Shown here: positions 54,074 through 62,029 of the stretch, one piece after another
Layout of the letters: each line of letters opens with the position of its first letter
Position numbering within the stretch: the first letter of the stretch is position 1
Assembly: GCF_014646895.1 (NCBI RefSeq)
Contig: NZ_BMOD01000023.1
Location: 1 to 64,000, forward strand
Reading direction: 5' to 3'
Source of the DNA: Deinococcus roseus
GTDB lineage: Bacteria > Deinococcota > Deinococci > Deinococcales > Deinococcaceae
DNA: 64,000 nucleotides
The notes under the pieces: generated by a model
Told to the model about the DNA's origin: nothing
Database searches by the model: none
Seen by the model: the letters and a program-made list of their open reading frames with translations, nothing else
Made by a program: the position numbers and the translations under genes

Positions 54074-54399
54074 CTACTTTCGACAGCGTCGGTTTTTCTG
54101 TACGCTTCGGTGCGGGCCCGCCGTTGCACTTTGTATTGCAATGCTGTTCTCAGTGGGGCAGTCTGATCGTCATAATGCATGGTGTTGTCTTTGCGGTCGA
54201 TGCTGTCGATTTCGGCATAATCTTGAGCCCCGTCATTGGCCTGCAGGGCCTGGCGGGTTCTGCGGCGGTGGCTGCGGCTGGTCCCATGCTTTTTCTTGCG
54301 CCGGGCCTTGACGTACAGGTGCGGATATTGAGCCACGATCACCCGCTGGTGCTGGTAGTCGCGTTCTTTTTCGGCACGGGGGTCTTTCAGCCTGGCCAT
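54058..54399 (-). CDS. Upstream half of a split reading frame, 113 aa
   Basis: The very basic protein (MARLKDPRAEKERDYQHQRVIVAQY..., with RRKKKH and RRRTRQ clusters) has good codon use and a leaderless promoter: TAAGCT (minus strand, 54406-54411) ends six bases before the ATG. The last residues (ESSCRTC) read out of the frame that continues in the next open frame. A nucleic-acid-binding protein is plausible from the charge, but no family is recognised. Confidence 0.55.
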   Translation of the reverse strand: MARLKDPRAEKERDYQHQRVIVAQYPHLYVKARRKKKHGTSRSHRRRTRQALQANDGAQDYAEIDSIDRKDNTMHYDDQTAPLRTALQYKVQRRARTEAYRKTDAVESSCRTC

Positions 54400-54411
54400 G
54401 GTTCCAGCTTA

Positions 54412-55347
54412 GGGACTTGTGGTCAGAAGTGCATGCTCAGGGTGGCTTAGGGTCCTGCGCCAAAAGCCTTACAACACTTTTGGCAAACCTCAATCACAAC
54501 TTGGTGTTTGCCTTGAACCCAGTAAACCAGTGGCATCCATTTGACAGAAGGAGCATGGGGTCAAAGAAGCTGAAAAAAGCCTCCCTTTCTGGTTTTTAGG
54601 GGTGGGTTCTTTGGATCGGAAAACTTTACATCTCTCTTACAAAACCATTTTTTGTCTAGACATCTGTTGATTGCTCTGAATCAATTTTTGGAACATTTCC
54701 AACAATCTGTTTCGGTGTTGTTCAACGTTTGATAAATGTTAATGGAATGGGTGATGCAGGTTTTTTTCTTGCAGAAAGATGTTTCCTGGAAAAATACAGT
54801 GGAAAAAAGGTTGTTCAGATGTCTGGCTCAACAGATGGAGATTCAGGGCAATTTTTTTGGGTGATGCAAAGCGAAAAAATTCTGTTCTGATCGTGCTTTT
54901 CTTCCAGAGTGTCCGATCTGTTTCATGGGGACCATCAAAATGCAGGGCATGAACAACCCAAAAAGCTCAGTCTTTCTTTGTTGTGTCAGTGAATAAAAAA
55001 CGCATGAAATAAAGATGTGAATAACATGATAGATTTTGGGATCGCACAACTTTAGAACCCCAAAAATCGAAAAAAGTCTGTACAATTGATTATGAAAGTG
55101 TTATAACGATAACGTAGCACCTCACATGCAAAACAAAGAAGGAGACAGGATGGTTGATGGTGTATCCCTGAACCGGCCACGCTCTTTGATGGTGGTTTCC
55201 CCCTGAGGGGATGAATCGCCCTGAGGTTTTACGTCCCCACATGCCACCCCACATGCCAGCGGCCCCTGACACTGCTTGCATGTGCAAGGTCTTCATGTCC
55301 CATGTAAGCACACCCAGACCCCACTCAGCATCCCACTGGAGGACAAG
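54412..55347. other. Long low-GC gap without a clear gene
   Basis: About 930 bases, visibly AT-richer than the surroundings from ~54600 to 55120. TTGATT (54667-54672) / AATCAA (54679-54684) followed by TTTTT is a weak terminator-like hairpin. GTTAT (55100-55104) / ATAAC (55109-55113) is a small palindrome near a possible promoter (TTGATT at 55086, TATAAC at 55102) for the Roadblock gene. No RNA gene recognised. Confidence 0.5.
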
Positions 55348-56145
55348 GTGTTCTTTCGAAAACCCAAACCCAAAATTCAAGAGCATCCAGACGAACCCGT
55401 TCGGGTCCAGCATCAGCCGCACGATCCCCACAACGAACTGTTGCGCAACCTGATGCATGGATCACCTGCCAGCCTGCGGCTTTCCCTGGCAGAGCCTTCA
55501 GGGGTTCCTGCGCCCCCTTTGCCCGTCCCTGTGGGCAGCCCTTCAGTGACACCACTGTCTCTCGGAAGGCCTGGTGCACTGGATGTACCTGAACCCCTGG
55601 TGGCTGAAGCTCCACCTTCAACGCCCTTGCAGACCACTGCCCCCATGACCGACCCTGCGCCCACAACAGCAGGGGTTCAGGCTGAGTTTCACCCCAACAT
55701 CACCGCTCTTCCTGCTCAGCCTGAAACTGAGGAGGTTCAACCCGTCGCCCTTGCTCCCCAAGTTTCAGAAAGAGAGGCACTGGACATGTCCAACATTCAA
55801 GCCACCCTGGATTCCGCACTCAGCACCATTGATGGCGCCACTGCAGCAGCACTCGTTGACTACCAGAGTGGCATGGCCCTGGGCATGAAGGGTTCAGGAC
55901 TCAACCTGGAACTGGCCGCTGCAGGCAACACCGATGTGGTGCGGGCCAAGATGCGCACCATGGACTCTCTGGGCATCAAGGGCGGCATTGAGGACATCCT
56001 GATCACCCTGGACACCCAGTACCACATCATCTACACCGTGCCCAACTCGACGCTCTTCATGTATCTGGTGTTGCAGAAAGACCGGGCCAATCTGGCCCTG
56101 GCCCGCTACAAACTCAAAGCCCTGGGGGCATCGGTTCAGGTCTGA
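55348..56145 (+). CDS. Roadblock/LC7-domain protein with Pro-rich N-terminal extension
   Basis: The 265-aa protein starts with GTG at 55348 after GGAGG (55338-55342). Residues ~1-146 are disordered-looking, Pro-, Ala- and Glu-rich. Residues 147-265 (MSNIQATLDSALSTIDGATAAALVDYQSG...) form a Roadblock/LC7 domain of the kind repeated in Deinococcus genomes; DTQYHIIYTVPNSTLFMYLVLQKDRANLALARYKL is its C-terminal strand-helix. Such domains dimerise and often act as MglB-like GAPs or scaffolds for small GTPases; no GTPase gene is adjacent. An ATG at 55786 with AGAGAGG upstream could also give a stand-alone 119-aa domain. Confidence 0.85.
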   Translation: MFFRKPKPKIQEHPDEPVRVQHQPHDPHNELLRNLMHGSPASLRLSLAEPSGVPAPPLPVPVGSPSVTPLSLGRPGALDVPEPLVAEAPPSTPLQTTAPMTDPAPTTAGVQAEFHPNITALPAQPETEEVQPVALAPQVSEREALDMSNIQATLDSALSTIDGATAAALVDYQSGMALGMKGSGLNLELAAAGNTDVVRAKMRTMDSLGIKGGIEDILITLDTQYHIIYTVPNSTLFMYLVLQKDRANLALARYKLKALGASVQV

Positions 56146-56178
56146 GCCTTTTCTGAACTTCTGAATTTTGCACACGGG

Positions 56179-56217
56179 ACCTGAGACATCCAGAAGCATT
56201 GGATGTCTCAGGTTTTT
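56179..56217 (+). terminator. Strong factor-independent terminator after the Roadblock gene
   Basis: ACCTGAGACATCC (56179-56191), loop AGAAGCATT, GGATGTCTCAGGT (56201-56213) and a TTTTT run. Confidence 0.88.
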
Positions 56218-56245
56218 GAGGTTGCTGTGGTTTCTTCCTGTTCTC

Positions 56246-56271
56246 TCTACGATAAGTGAAATTATCGTAGA
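56246..56271. other. dif-like palindrome upstream of the Xer recombinase gene
   Basis: TCTACGATAA (56246-56255) and TTATCGTAGA (56262-56271) are perfect 10-bp inverted arms with a 6-bp centre GTGAAA. Known dif/XRS sites have two ~11-bp arms around a 6-bp centre, with inner ends ATAA and TTAT, exactly the arrangement here. It lies 30 bases before the recombinase ATG. A repressor operator for the recombinase gene is the main alternative. Confidence 0.55.
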
Positions 56272-56301
56272 ATTTATCTGCTCCTTCTGCTATGCTGGGG
56301 C

Positions 56302-57306
56302 ATGGCACTGGAACTCGATCTGTACCGGGGGCAACTCGAGCAGGCAAGGCACCTCAGCAACCTCACCGACGAAGACAAACGCAAGAAAGCAGTAAAGGCC
56401 TGCGCCGAAAAAAACTTTGATGTGCTCTGGGAAATCGTGCTGGGTTACCTGACCCTGTATGCCCAGAACAAGATTCTGACCAGCACCCACACCATCCGCA
56501 GTTACCATACCGGCATCCGGCAATTCGTGGAGTACGCCGACCACAACGCCTGGAACCTGCTCAACCCCAAACGGGACGATCCCCAGATCTGGGTGAACAC
56601 CTTGCTGGTCACGCCTGCCGTGAACCCCAAAGCCTCCCGCCCACCCAAAAAACCCAAAACACTCAGCATCGATACGGTGCGTTCCCGGGTGGCGGCGGTC
56701 CGAACGCTGTACAAAGCCCTGCGCTGGGCCGGAGCCACCGAAGCAGATCCGTTGCAGGACGTGCGTTTGCCCAAAGACAACACCCACAGCCTGGAAAAGA
56801 ATGCGCCTTATGGAGACGATGAGGTGGATGCTTTTCTGGAGCACGCCGAGGTCTCCATGAAAGTGCTGATTTACCTGCTGTCTCACGGGGGGTTGCGCAT
56901 CAGCGAGGCCCTGGCGGTGGAATGGGAGGACCTGGATGAGTCCCGCAAGCGCCTGAGGGTCAACCAGGGCAAAGGCCGCAAGGCCCGCACCATTGCCATT
57001 TCTTCTTCCCTGCTGCAGGTTTTGCGCGAATACCGCCGTGAACTGGGAGGCCGGCCCGAAGGGCAACTGTTTTCTTTTGGCACCCGTGAAACCGCCCATT
57101 ACCACATGGACCGGGTGGCTTTGCAGGCCGGGGTGCGCTTCCGGGGGTTTCACGCTTTTCGCAAGTACGCGGGCACCCGCCTGATGGAGCAGGTCAAGGA
57201 CCTCTCCCGGGTGGCCAACCACCTGGGGCATGCTTCTGTGGACACCACCCGCAAATATGCCAGGCCTGCTGCAGATGACCTGAAAGATGAACTTTCTGGC
57301 TGGTGA
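56302..57306 (+). CDS. Xer-type tyrosine recombinase
   Basis: The 334-aa protein has an N-terminal SAM-like core-binding domain (~40-150) and a catalytic domain. All catalytic residues are present: Arg199 (HGGLRISE), Lys224 (GKGRKAR), His284 and Arg287 (HAFRKYAG), His310 (LGHASVDTT) and the nucleophile Tyr319. It cuts and rejoins DNA through a 3'-phosphotyrosine, as XerC/D do in dimer resolution or integrases do at att sites. TATGCT at 56291-56296 lies five bases before the ATG without a ribosome site (leaderless). The nearby dif-like site and the absence of phage genes favour a Xer role. Confidence 0.92.
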   Translation: MALELDLYRGQLEQARHLSNLTDEDKRKKAVKACAEKNFDVLWEIVLGYLTLYAQNKILTSTHTIRSYHTGIRQFVEYADHNAWNLLNPKRDDPQIWVNTLLVTPAVNPKASRPPKKPKTLSIDTVRSRVAAVRTLYKALRWAGATEADPLQDVRLPKDNTHSLEKNAPYGDDEVDAFLEHAEVSMKVLIYLLSHGGLRISEALAVEWEDLDESRKRLRVNQGKGRKARTIAISSSLLQVLREYRRELGGRPEGQLFSFGTRETAHYHMDRVALQAGVRFRGFHAFRKYAGTRLMEQVKDLSRVANHLGHASVDTTRKYARPAADDLKDELSGW

Positions 57307-57867
57307 AGTCGAAAGCATGAAAGGGCCTGACCATTTTTCCAGGTCTTCTGGTATCTGATTTGAAATGGAGGGGCCTTAAAAGCGATTTTAGAAGGTGGTT
57401 TGTTCAAGCACTTGCAGCAAAGCATTTTCAGAAGGGGTTCACAAGGTGACCTGCTGTGAATGCAATGTGAAACCCAGATCATCAAGTTTGGGTCTGGAAA
57501 TCATGAAAAATGGGCAAGCAAACAGATCCGAAATCATGCAAGCCCGAAATCATGCAAGGTTGTGAAGTGGACCAGGCCGCAGCCAACTGTAAGCCAAAAC
57601 ACAGAGACTGAACAGAGACCGTTGCGCTGGTTCTGGAAGATCTGAAGAACCGGTTCCCAGCCTGCAGCAGACTGCTGCAACACCCGACCTGACTTCTTCA
57701 GGTGCATCAGCACCAGCCAAAGGAGGGTATGAAGCCCAGATGTGCGACACAGACCTCCTCTGCTGCCTTTTCTGCTGAAATTGAAGGGGCAGAAAAACCA
57801 CGTTCAGGATGTTGTTGTGTTGGCAATATCGCCAAGGGACCCCCAAACGTTGCATAATGGTCTGCAA
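57307..57867. other. 561-base gap after the recombinase gene
   Basis: No gene is supported. CGAAATCATGCAAG occurs twice in tandem (~57530-57560), with a third related copy ~57496. TTGGC (57820-57824) / GCCAA (57831-57835) is a small palindrome upstream of the next gene's -10. Confidence 0.5.
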
Positions 57868-58713
57868 ATGCCTGACCAGGACCAAATCATTCAATCTGCC
57901 AGAACGCTCATACAACAGGCGAAACAGGATCCTTCCCTCGCCAGGGACCTGCTTCACCTGGCCCATGAGATCATCGGAATGCACCTCAACCTCTCCGCAC
58001 AAGACAGCAGCGAGGCCCGCAAACCCGATCCCATCCCTGCCTCCCCCACCATTCCCGGATTTGCAGAACCGGACGAGCTGGATGACCTGATGGACCACTT
58101 CTATGCCACCATGCCCTCACAGAGTGCACCCTCGGTGGTGCTGGAAACCCACCACACAGATTTCCACCTCCCCGACTCCCGCCCGGAACCCCGCATCGAA
58201 CCCAAACCAGACATTTATCCCCTGCAACCCGACGACATTCTGGCTGGTGTGATTAACCGCTGCACCACCAAAGGGAAGCTGATTGAAGCCATTGCTGAAG
58301 CAGACCAGACCCTGATCGAACAATATGCCCGTGAATTGCGCAACCTGGAAGGCCGCTACACCTGGCACCAGGAACTCAACCCTCGCCTGGGCCAGGAGAA
58401 GCTGCTCAACATGGCCCAGAACTACTTTGTGCTGGCCGATGTTGCCCGCTACCTCAACCGCACCGGCACCACCGTGCGTCACGCATTGGAACTCGCCGCT
58501 GAAGCCCAGTCTGCAGTGCGCAGCGCCAGCCTGGAACTCGGAGAATCAGGAGACGACAGCGACCAGCGGGCCATGTTCGGCTGGCTGAAAGCCTACACCT
58601 CCCAGCACCGGGTGTTCCTCAGCCGCCACATGCGCCTCAATGATCCTGCCAACCCTTACAACCACCAGGACCGCCGCCGCCAGCTGAATGACCTGTTGCA
58701 CTTTCACGCCTGA
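57868..58713 (+). CDS. Protein of unknown function, 281 aa
   Basis: The soluble acidic N-terminal part (MPDQDQIIQSARTLIQQAKQDPSLARDLLHLAHEI, then a Pro/Glu-rich linker to ~140) is followed by a helical C-terminal domain with VADVARYLNRTGTTVRHALELAAEAQ-like sequence that may be a helix-turn-helix. CATAAT at 57854-57859 lies eight bases before the ATG, with no ribosome site. I do not recognise the family. It follows the Xer gene on the same strand but with a separate promoter. Confidence 0.72.
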   Translation: MPDQDQIIQSARTLIQQAKQDPSLARDLLHLAHEIIGMHLNLSAQDSSEARKPDPIPASPTIPGFAEPDELDDLMDHFYATMPSQSAPSVVLETHHTDFHLPDSRPEPRIEPKPDIYPLQPDDILAGVINRCTTKGKLIEAIAEADQTLIEQYARELRNLEGRYTWHQELNPRLGQEKLLNMAQNYFVLADVARYLNRTGTTVRHALELAAEAQSAVRSASLELGESGDDSDQRAMFGWLKAYTSQHRVFLSRHMRLNDPANPYNHQDRRRQLNDLLHFHA

Positions 58714-58887
58714 TTTCCGTTGGACCTCTGATTTTTGATCCTTTTGCTGGACCCTTGAATGCCATGTTTGCCTGATGTTCAAAACACTGCCATGATGATC
58801 TCAACATACCAATGCAGGGAACACCTGCATTTTTTTATGGCGTTTTTTGCCCACACTCCAGCCCAGAATGAACCTTAGAATGAACCC

Positions 58888-59334
58888 ATGAACCCCAACT
58901 TCCCCACCCCACAGGAAATCCAGACCTTCAGCCCTGAAATGCTGGCCGCCCGCCTCACCGGAATTCCAGGCACCCTGGGTGAAAAACTCGGGGTGGTGAT
59001 CACCCACGCCAACCCCCAGAGGGTGCTGGCCACCCTGCCTGTGGAAGGCAACCGTCAACCTGCAGGAAGGCTGCATGGCGGGGCCAGCATTGCCCTGGCC
59101 GAAGAACTCGCCAGTGTGGGCTCCTGGCTGAACCTGGATGTCACCACCCAGGTGGCGGTGGGGGTGGACATCAACGCCACCCATGTGCGGGGTGTCACCT
59201 CTGGCACCGTGCAGGCAGAAGCCACCCTGGCCTACCAGGGACGCTCTGTGATGGTCTGGAACATTGTGCTGAGGGATGAACGGGGCAAAGAAACCTGCCT
59301 GGCCCGCTGCACCTGCCAGGTGATCAAGCGCTGA
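58888..59334 (+). CDS. PaaI-family hotdog thioesterase
   Basis: The 148-aa enzyme hydrolyses acyl- or aryl-CoA thioesters. It has the hotdog signature RLHGGASIALAEELASVGSW (61-80) with His63-Gly64-Gly65 and the acid Glu72/Glu73, and VGVDINATHVRGVTSG on the following strand. Length is normal. TAGAAT (58876-58881) ends six bases before the ATG: a leaderless start. Confidence 0.93.
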   Translation: MNPNFPTPQEIQTFSPEMLAARLTGIPGTLGEKLGVVITHANPQRVLATLPVEGNRQPAGRLHGGASIALAEELASVGSWLNLDVTTQVAVGVDINATHVRGVTSGTVQAEATLAYQGRSVMVWNIVLRDERGKETCLARCTCQVIKR

Positions 59335-59705
59335 AAGGTGCGGATCCAAACACCCTGCAAAACCTCACCACCGAATCCACCTACACCGAATCCACCTACC
59401 GCAATGGTCTGGATGTCAAGGACTATGCCGTGACCGATCCTGCTGGTCTGGAAATCACCGAGGTGAAACCCTACGGCCAGGAAGTTCCAGAAGTCACTGG
59501 CCAGCGGTGCAAGTGCTGTCATGACCTTCAGTGTGTCCTTCCCCAGAAAAAACTGGCCCCTTACAGTTTCACCCTGATGGTCAATTACACCGAAGGGGTT
59601 CCGGACATGGATTTTTACGGCAATGCCCTGACGGTGGACACCACCCGCAGCGATGTGCAGCCAGACATTGCTCTGGACAGTTCAGGGGCGCCCATTGTGG
59701 TCTGA
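59335..59705 (+). pseudogene. Decayed fragment of a secreted-type protein gene
   Basis: Immediately after the thioesterase stop, coding-like sequence runs without a start: GADPNTLQNLTTES...DVKDYAVTDPAGLEITEVKPYGQEVPEVTG. Around 59500-59560 the best-looking frame shifts (ASGASAVMTFSVSFP) and then returns (LAPYSFTLMVNYTEG...) to end ALDSSGAPIVV at 59705. ACCGAATCCACCTAC is repeated twice in tandem near its start. No signal peptide or ribosome site is present. I read it as the 3' remnant of a larger gene; the parent family is not recognised. Confidence 0.5.
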
Positions 59706-59857
59706 GCTGGGTGTATGTGAAAAGGTAAAGAAAGAGCAAATCAGAAACAGGCAATAGGGCTGAGCTTTTTGTTTCTGGAGAGAAAAGTTCTTTTGTTTGT
59801 ATTGGTGTTGCTTGTGAAAGATTTATTGTTTAATATTTGCTGACAGAAACAACATCT

Positions 59858-59887
59858 GAGGGGGACAGTGCATGCACTGTCCCCCTC
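59858..59887. terminator. Perfect 30-bp palindrome downstream of the GH30 gene
   Basis: 59858-59872 (GAGGGGGACAGTGCA) and 59873-59887 are exact reverse complements with no spacer. It lies 18 bases beyond the GH30 stop codon on the minus strand and probably ends that transcript. Confidence 0.7.
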
Positions 59888-59905
59888 TCTCGCCTACAAA
59901 TGACT

Positions 59906-61357
59906 TCACCAGAAAACGGTGGCCACCCCATTGGCAGGCAGGGACTGCTGGATGGATTTGCCACTCCAGACCATCTTGAACGTGGCTGTGCTGCTGCTCT
60001 GGTTCAACACCACCAGGGCTTTGGCTCCGTTGGTGTTCCTGAAAGCCACCCCGATGAACTTGCCATCGCTGGAGTCTGTGGTGCCAATGCGCACGGCTCC
60101 GGGCCACACAAAGCGGGCGAAGTGGGCAATGGAATAGTACTCTTCATTGAAGGTCACTGCCCCGTTGCTCTGGTTGATGCTGACCACCCCACGGCAATTG
60201 CTGCATCCACCCAGGTGGGGGTTTCCGCTGGGGTCCTGGGCCAGGCTCCAGAACAGCACGGATTTGGCCCAGTTTTTGGTGCCTCCAATGAACAGGTTCT
60301 GCATCTGCCACTTCATGTTTTCCCCGAAGTTGGTGGCCCAGAACCCTCCAGAGCATTCTGTGAGGAACACGCCTTCGCCGGGAAAACTGTTGCGCACATC
60401 GGTCATGGCGGCTTTGTCGCCAGCATAGCAGTGCCATGCGGTGCCTTCGTAATAGGCAGATCCTTCATTCAGGATGGCTTTGGGGTACCAGGAGAGGTCC
60501 CAGTTGTGGTCCAGTGCAAGGAATTTCACGCCGGTGCCATTGAAGGTCGGAAACACATTTCCGCGCACCAGGTTCAGTTCGTCATACCATTCGTACAGGG
60601 TGCCGGGGTAACTTCCGGGTTCAAAGCGGGGCTCGTTCTGCACCGAGAGGTAATTGAATTTGACCCCCTGGGCATTGTAGGCATCGTAGGCTTTCTTCAG
60701 GTAGTTGGCGAAGGTCTGGTAGTACTCTGGTTTCAGTTTGCCGTTGTTCAGGCTGCCACTGGTTTTCATCCAGGCCGGTGGGCTCCAGGGGGTGGCCATG
60801 TAGCGGATGCTGCTGTTGATGGTTTTGGCCTGCTTTGCCAGCGGCACAATGTAAGTCAAATCATGCCCAATCGAGAAGCGCGTCAGGTTCGGGTCTGCTG
60901 CTCCATCGTTGTAGGTGTAGTGTGACAGGGCCATGTCGCTGCCGCCCAGAGGAATGCGCAGGAAACTCAGCCCCGCATTGCCATCGTTGAACCCGAACAG
61001 GCTTTGCATCAGGTTGTTGCGCTGGGTGGCGTTCATCTTGTACCACATCAGCCAGCCTGCAGAGTCCGTCAGGGAGGCCCCGAAGCCTTCCATGGTCTGG
61101 TACGTCTGGCCTTCGTTGACGCTCAGGGTGGAGGCAGTGACATTGCCATCTGCGGCAAAGGTTCTGGTGCCGTCCCAGGAAATCAGGCGGCTGCGGTCCG
61201 GGTGGGTCACCCACACGTCTGCTGCGGTGCTGGATTGCGGGCGAATGACACCAGGAGCCACATTGGGTTCCTTCCCAGCGGGTGTGCTGCTGGTGCTGCA
61301 GGCGGTCAGCACGACCAGGGTCAGGGTCAGCAGGGTCAGGCTTTGGGATTTTTTCAT
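59906..61357 (-). CDS. GH30-family glucosylceramidase-type lipoprotein
   Basis: The 483-aa enzyme starts MKKSQSLTLLTLTLVVLTAC; the LTAC lipobox puts a lipid on Cys20, so it is anchored outside the cell membrane. AAGGAG precedes the ATG at 61357. EGFGASLTDSAGW (90-102), WSPPAWMKT, the acid/base Glu242 in VQNEPRFEP and the nucleophile Glu334 in LTECSGG identify GH30. Members hydrolyse beta-1,6-glucan, glucosylceramide or related beta-glucosides. A C-terminal beta domain (KALVVLNQSS...) is present. A LacI-type palindrome at 61436-61455 lies upstream. Confidence 0.95.
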   Translation of the reverse strand: MKKSQSLTLLTLTLVVLTACSTSSTPAGKEPNVAPGVIRPQSSTAADVWVTHPDRSRLISWDGTRTFAADGNVTASTLSVNEGQTYQTMEGFGASLTDSAGWLMWYKMNATQRNNLMQSLFGFNDGNAGLSFLRIPLGGSDMALSHYTYNDGAADPNLTRFSIGHDLTYIVPLAKQAKTINSSIRYMATPWSPPAWMKTSGSLNNGKLKPEYYQTFANYLKKAYDAYNAQGVKFNYLSVQNEPRFEPGSYPGTLYEWYDELNLVRGNVFPTFNGTGVKFLALDHNWDLSWYPKAILNEGSAYYEGTAWHCYAGDKAAMTDVRNSFPGEGVFLTECSGGFWATNFGENMKWQMQNLFIGGTKNWAKSVLFWSLAQDPSGNPHLGGCSNCRGVVSINQSNGAVTFNEEYYSIAHFARFVWPGAVRIGTTDSSDGKFIGVAFRNTNGAKALVVLNQSSSTATFKMVWSGKSIQQSLPANGVATVFW

Positions 61358-61435
61358 GAAGCACTCCTTTGCAAAGAACAACAATCGCTGAGGGGGTCTT
61401 GTGAGGGACGTTTTTTGATGAGTTTCTGGTGATAA

Positions 61436-61455
61436 AAATGTAGCCGCTTACATTT
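61436..61455 (-). promoter_or_regulatory. LacI-type operator upstream of the GH30 gene
   Basis: AAATGTAGCCGCTTACATTT has 7-bp arms AAATGTA/TACATTT around a CG-containing centre and resembles the TGTAAGCGCTTACA consensus of LacI-family sites. It is 79 bases before the GH30 start. Confidence 0.55.
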
Positions 61456-61871
61456 CGAGACCAGCGCAGGATCGGGGTGAGGTGGACCTCCTTGGGTTCA
61501 CCAGCAAAAGCTGAAGGTTGTTTCAGACCATGTTTCAGACCATCAGTGGTGTTGACTGATGGATCTGGCAGTCACAAAAACTTCAGCTTCACCGGATGGA
61601 TGGGTGAAGGGATTTGGCTGTTGGCTATATCCTGACCTTACCTTCTGCCCGTGCATTTGTCAAGTCTCCGCATGAAGTTTCAAAGCCGGTTTCACTGCTG
61701 CAACCCCAGCATTCTTTCAAAACAAGTTCCTGCACCATACAGGTTTTCTGCTGTCTGCATGCACAGAAAATCCAGCTGCCCAGCTCAGACTGTCGTGCCA
61801 GAAAGGGATGGGGTGGGTTGATTGAGCCAGGTTCACAACAGTTTCAGAACACGTTTTCAAGAACCCTGAAT

Positions 61872-61885
61872 TGTATGCGTTTACA
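61872..61885 (+). promoter_or_regulatory. LacI-type operator in the GH30 / AGE gap
   Basis: TGTATGCGTTTACA matches the same LacI-type consensus. It lies in the 672-base divergent gap (61358-62029), which otherwise holds only promoter elements and no gene that I can support. Confidence 0.5.
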
Positions 61886-61959
61886 TTTGTGTCTTTTGCT
61901 GCTGGAAAGGCAGCCTGACACAGGTCTAGTCGAATGGGTGTAACAGACTGGACTTTCTG

Positions 61960-61994
61960 TTGATTTACGTTAAACTGATGATAGTTTAGTAAAC
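61960..61994 (+). promoter_or_regulatory. Promoter and small palindrome before the AGE-family gene
   Basis: TTGATT (61960-61965) and TAGTTT (61982-61987) are spaced by 16 bp. GTTTAGTAAAC (61984-61994) is a perfect odd-length palindrome over the -10 region, a possible repressor site. Confidence 0.4.
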
Positions 61995-62029
61995 AGAAAT
62001 GTCTTGCCTGCCCTTTAAGGAGAACTGTC

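Noticed and set aside
54600..55090. AT-rich gap as a possible replication origin or horizontally acquired island
   Set aside because: No iterons, DnaA boxes, rep gene or mobile gene could be identified in it.
55150..55206. 18-codon frame (MVDGVSLNRPRSLMVVSP) with AAGGAG upstream of the Roadblock gene
   Set aside because: It could be a leader peptide, but it has no regulatory hairpin pair or codon pattern to support attenuation; too short to call.
56302..57306. Recombinase gene as a phage or genomic-island integrase
   Set aside because: No tRNA gene, att-like direct repeats, excisionase or phage genes are nearby.
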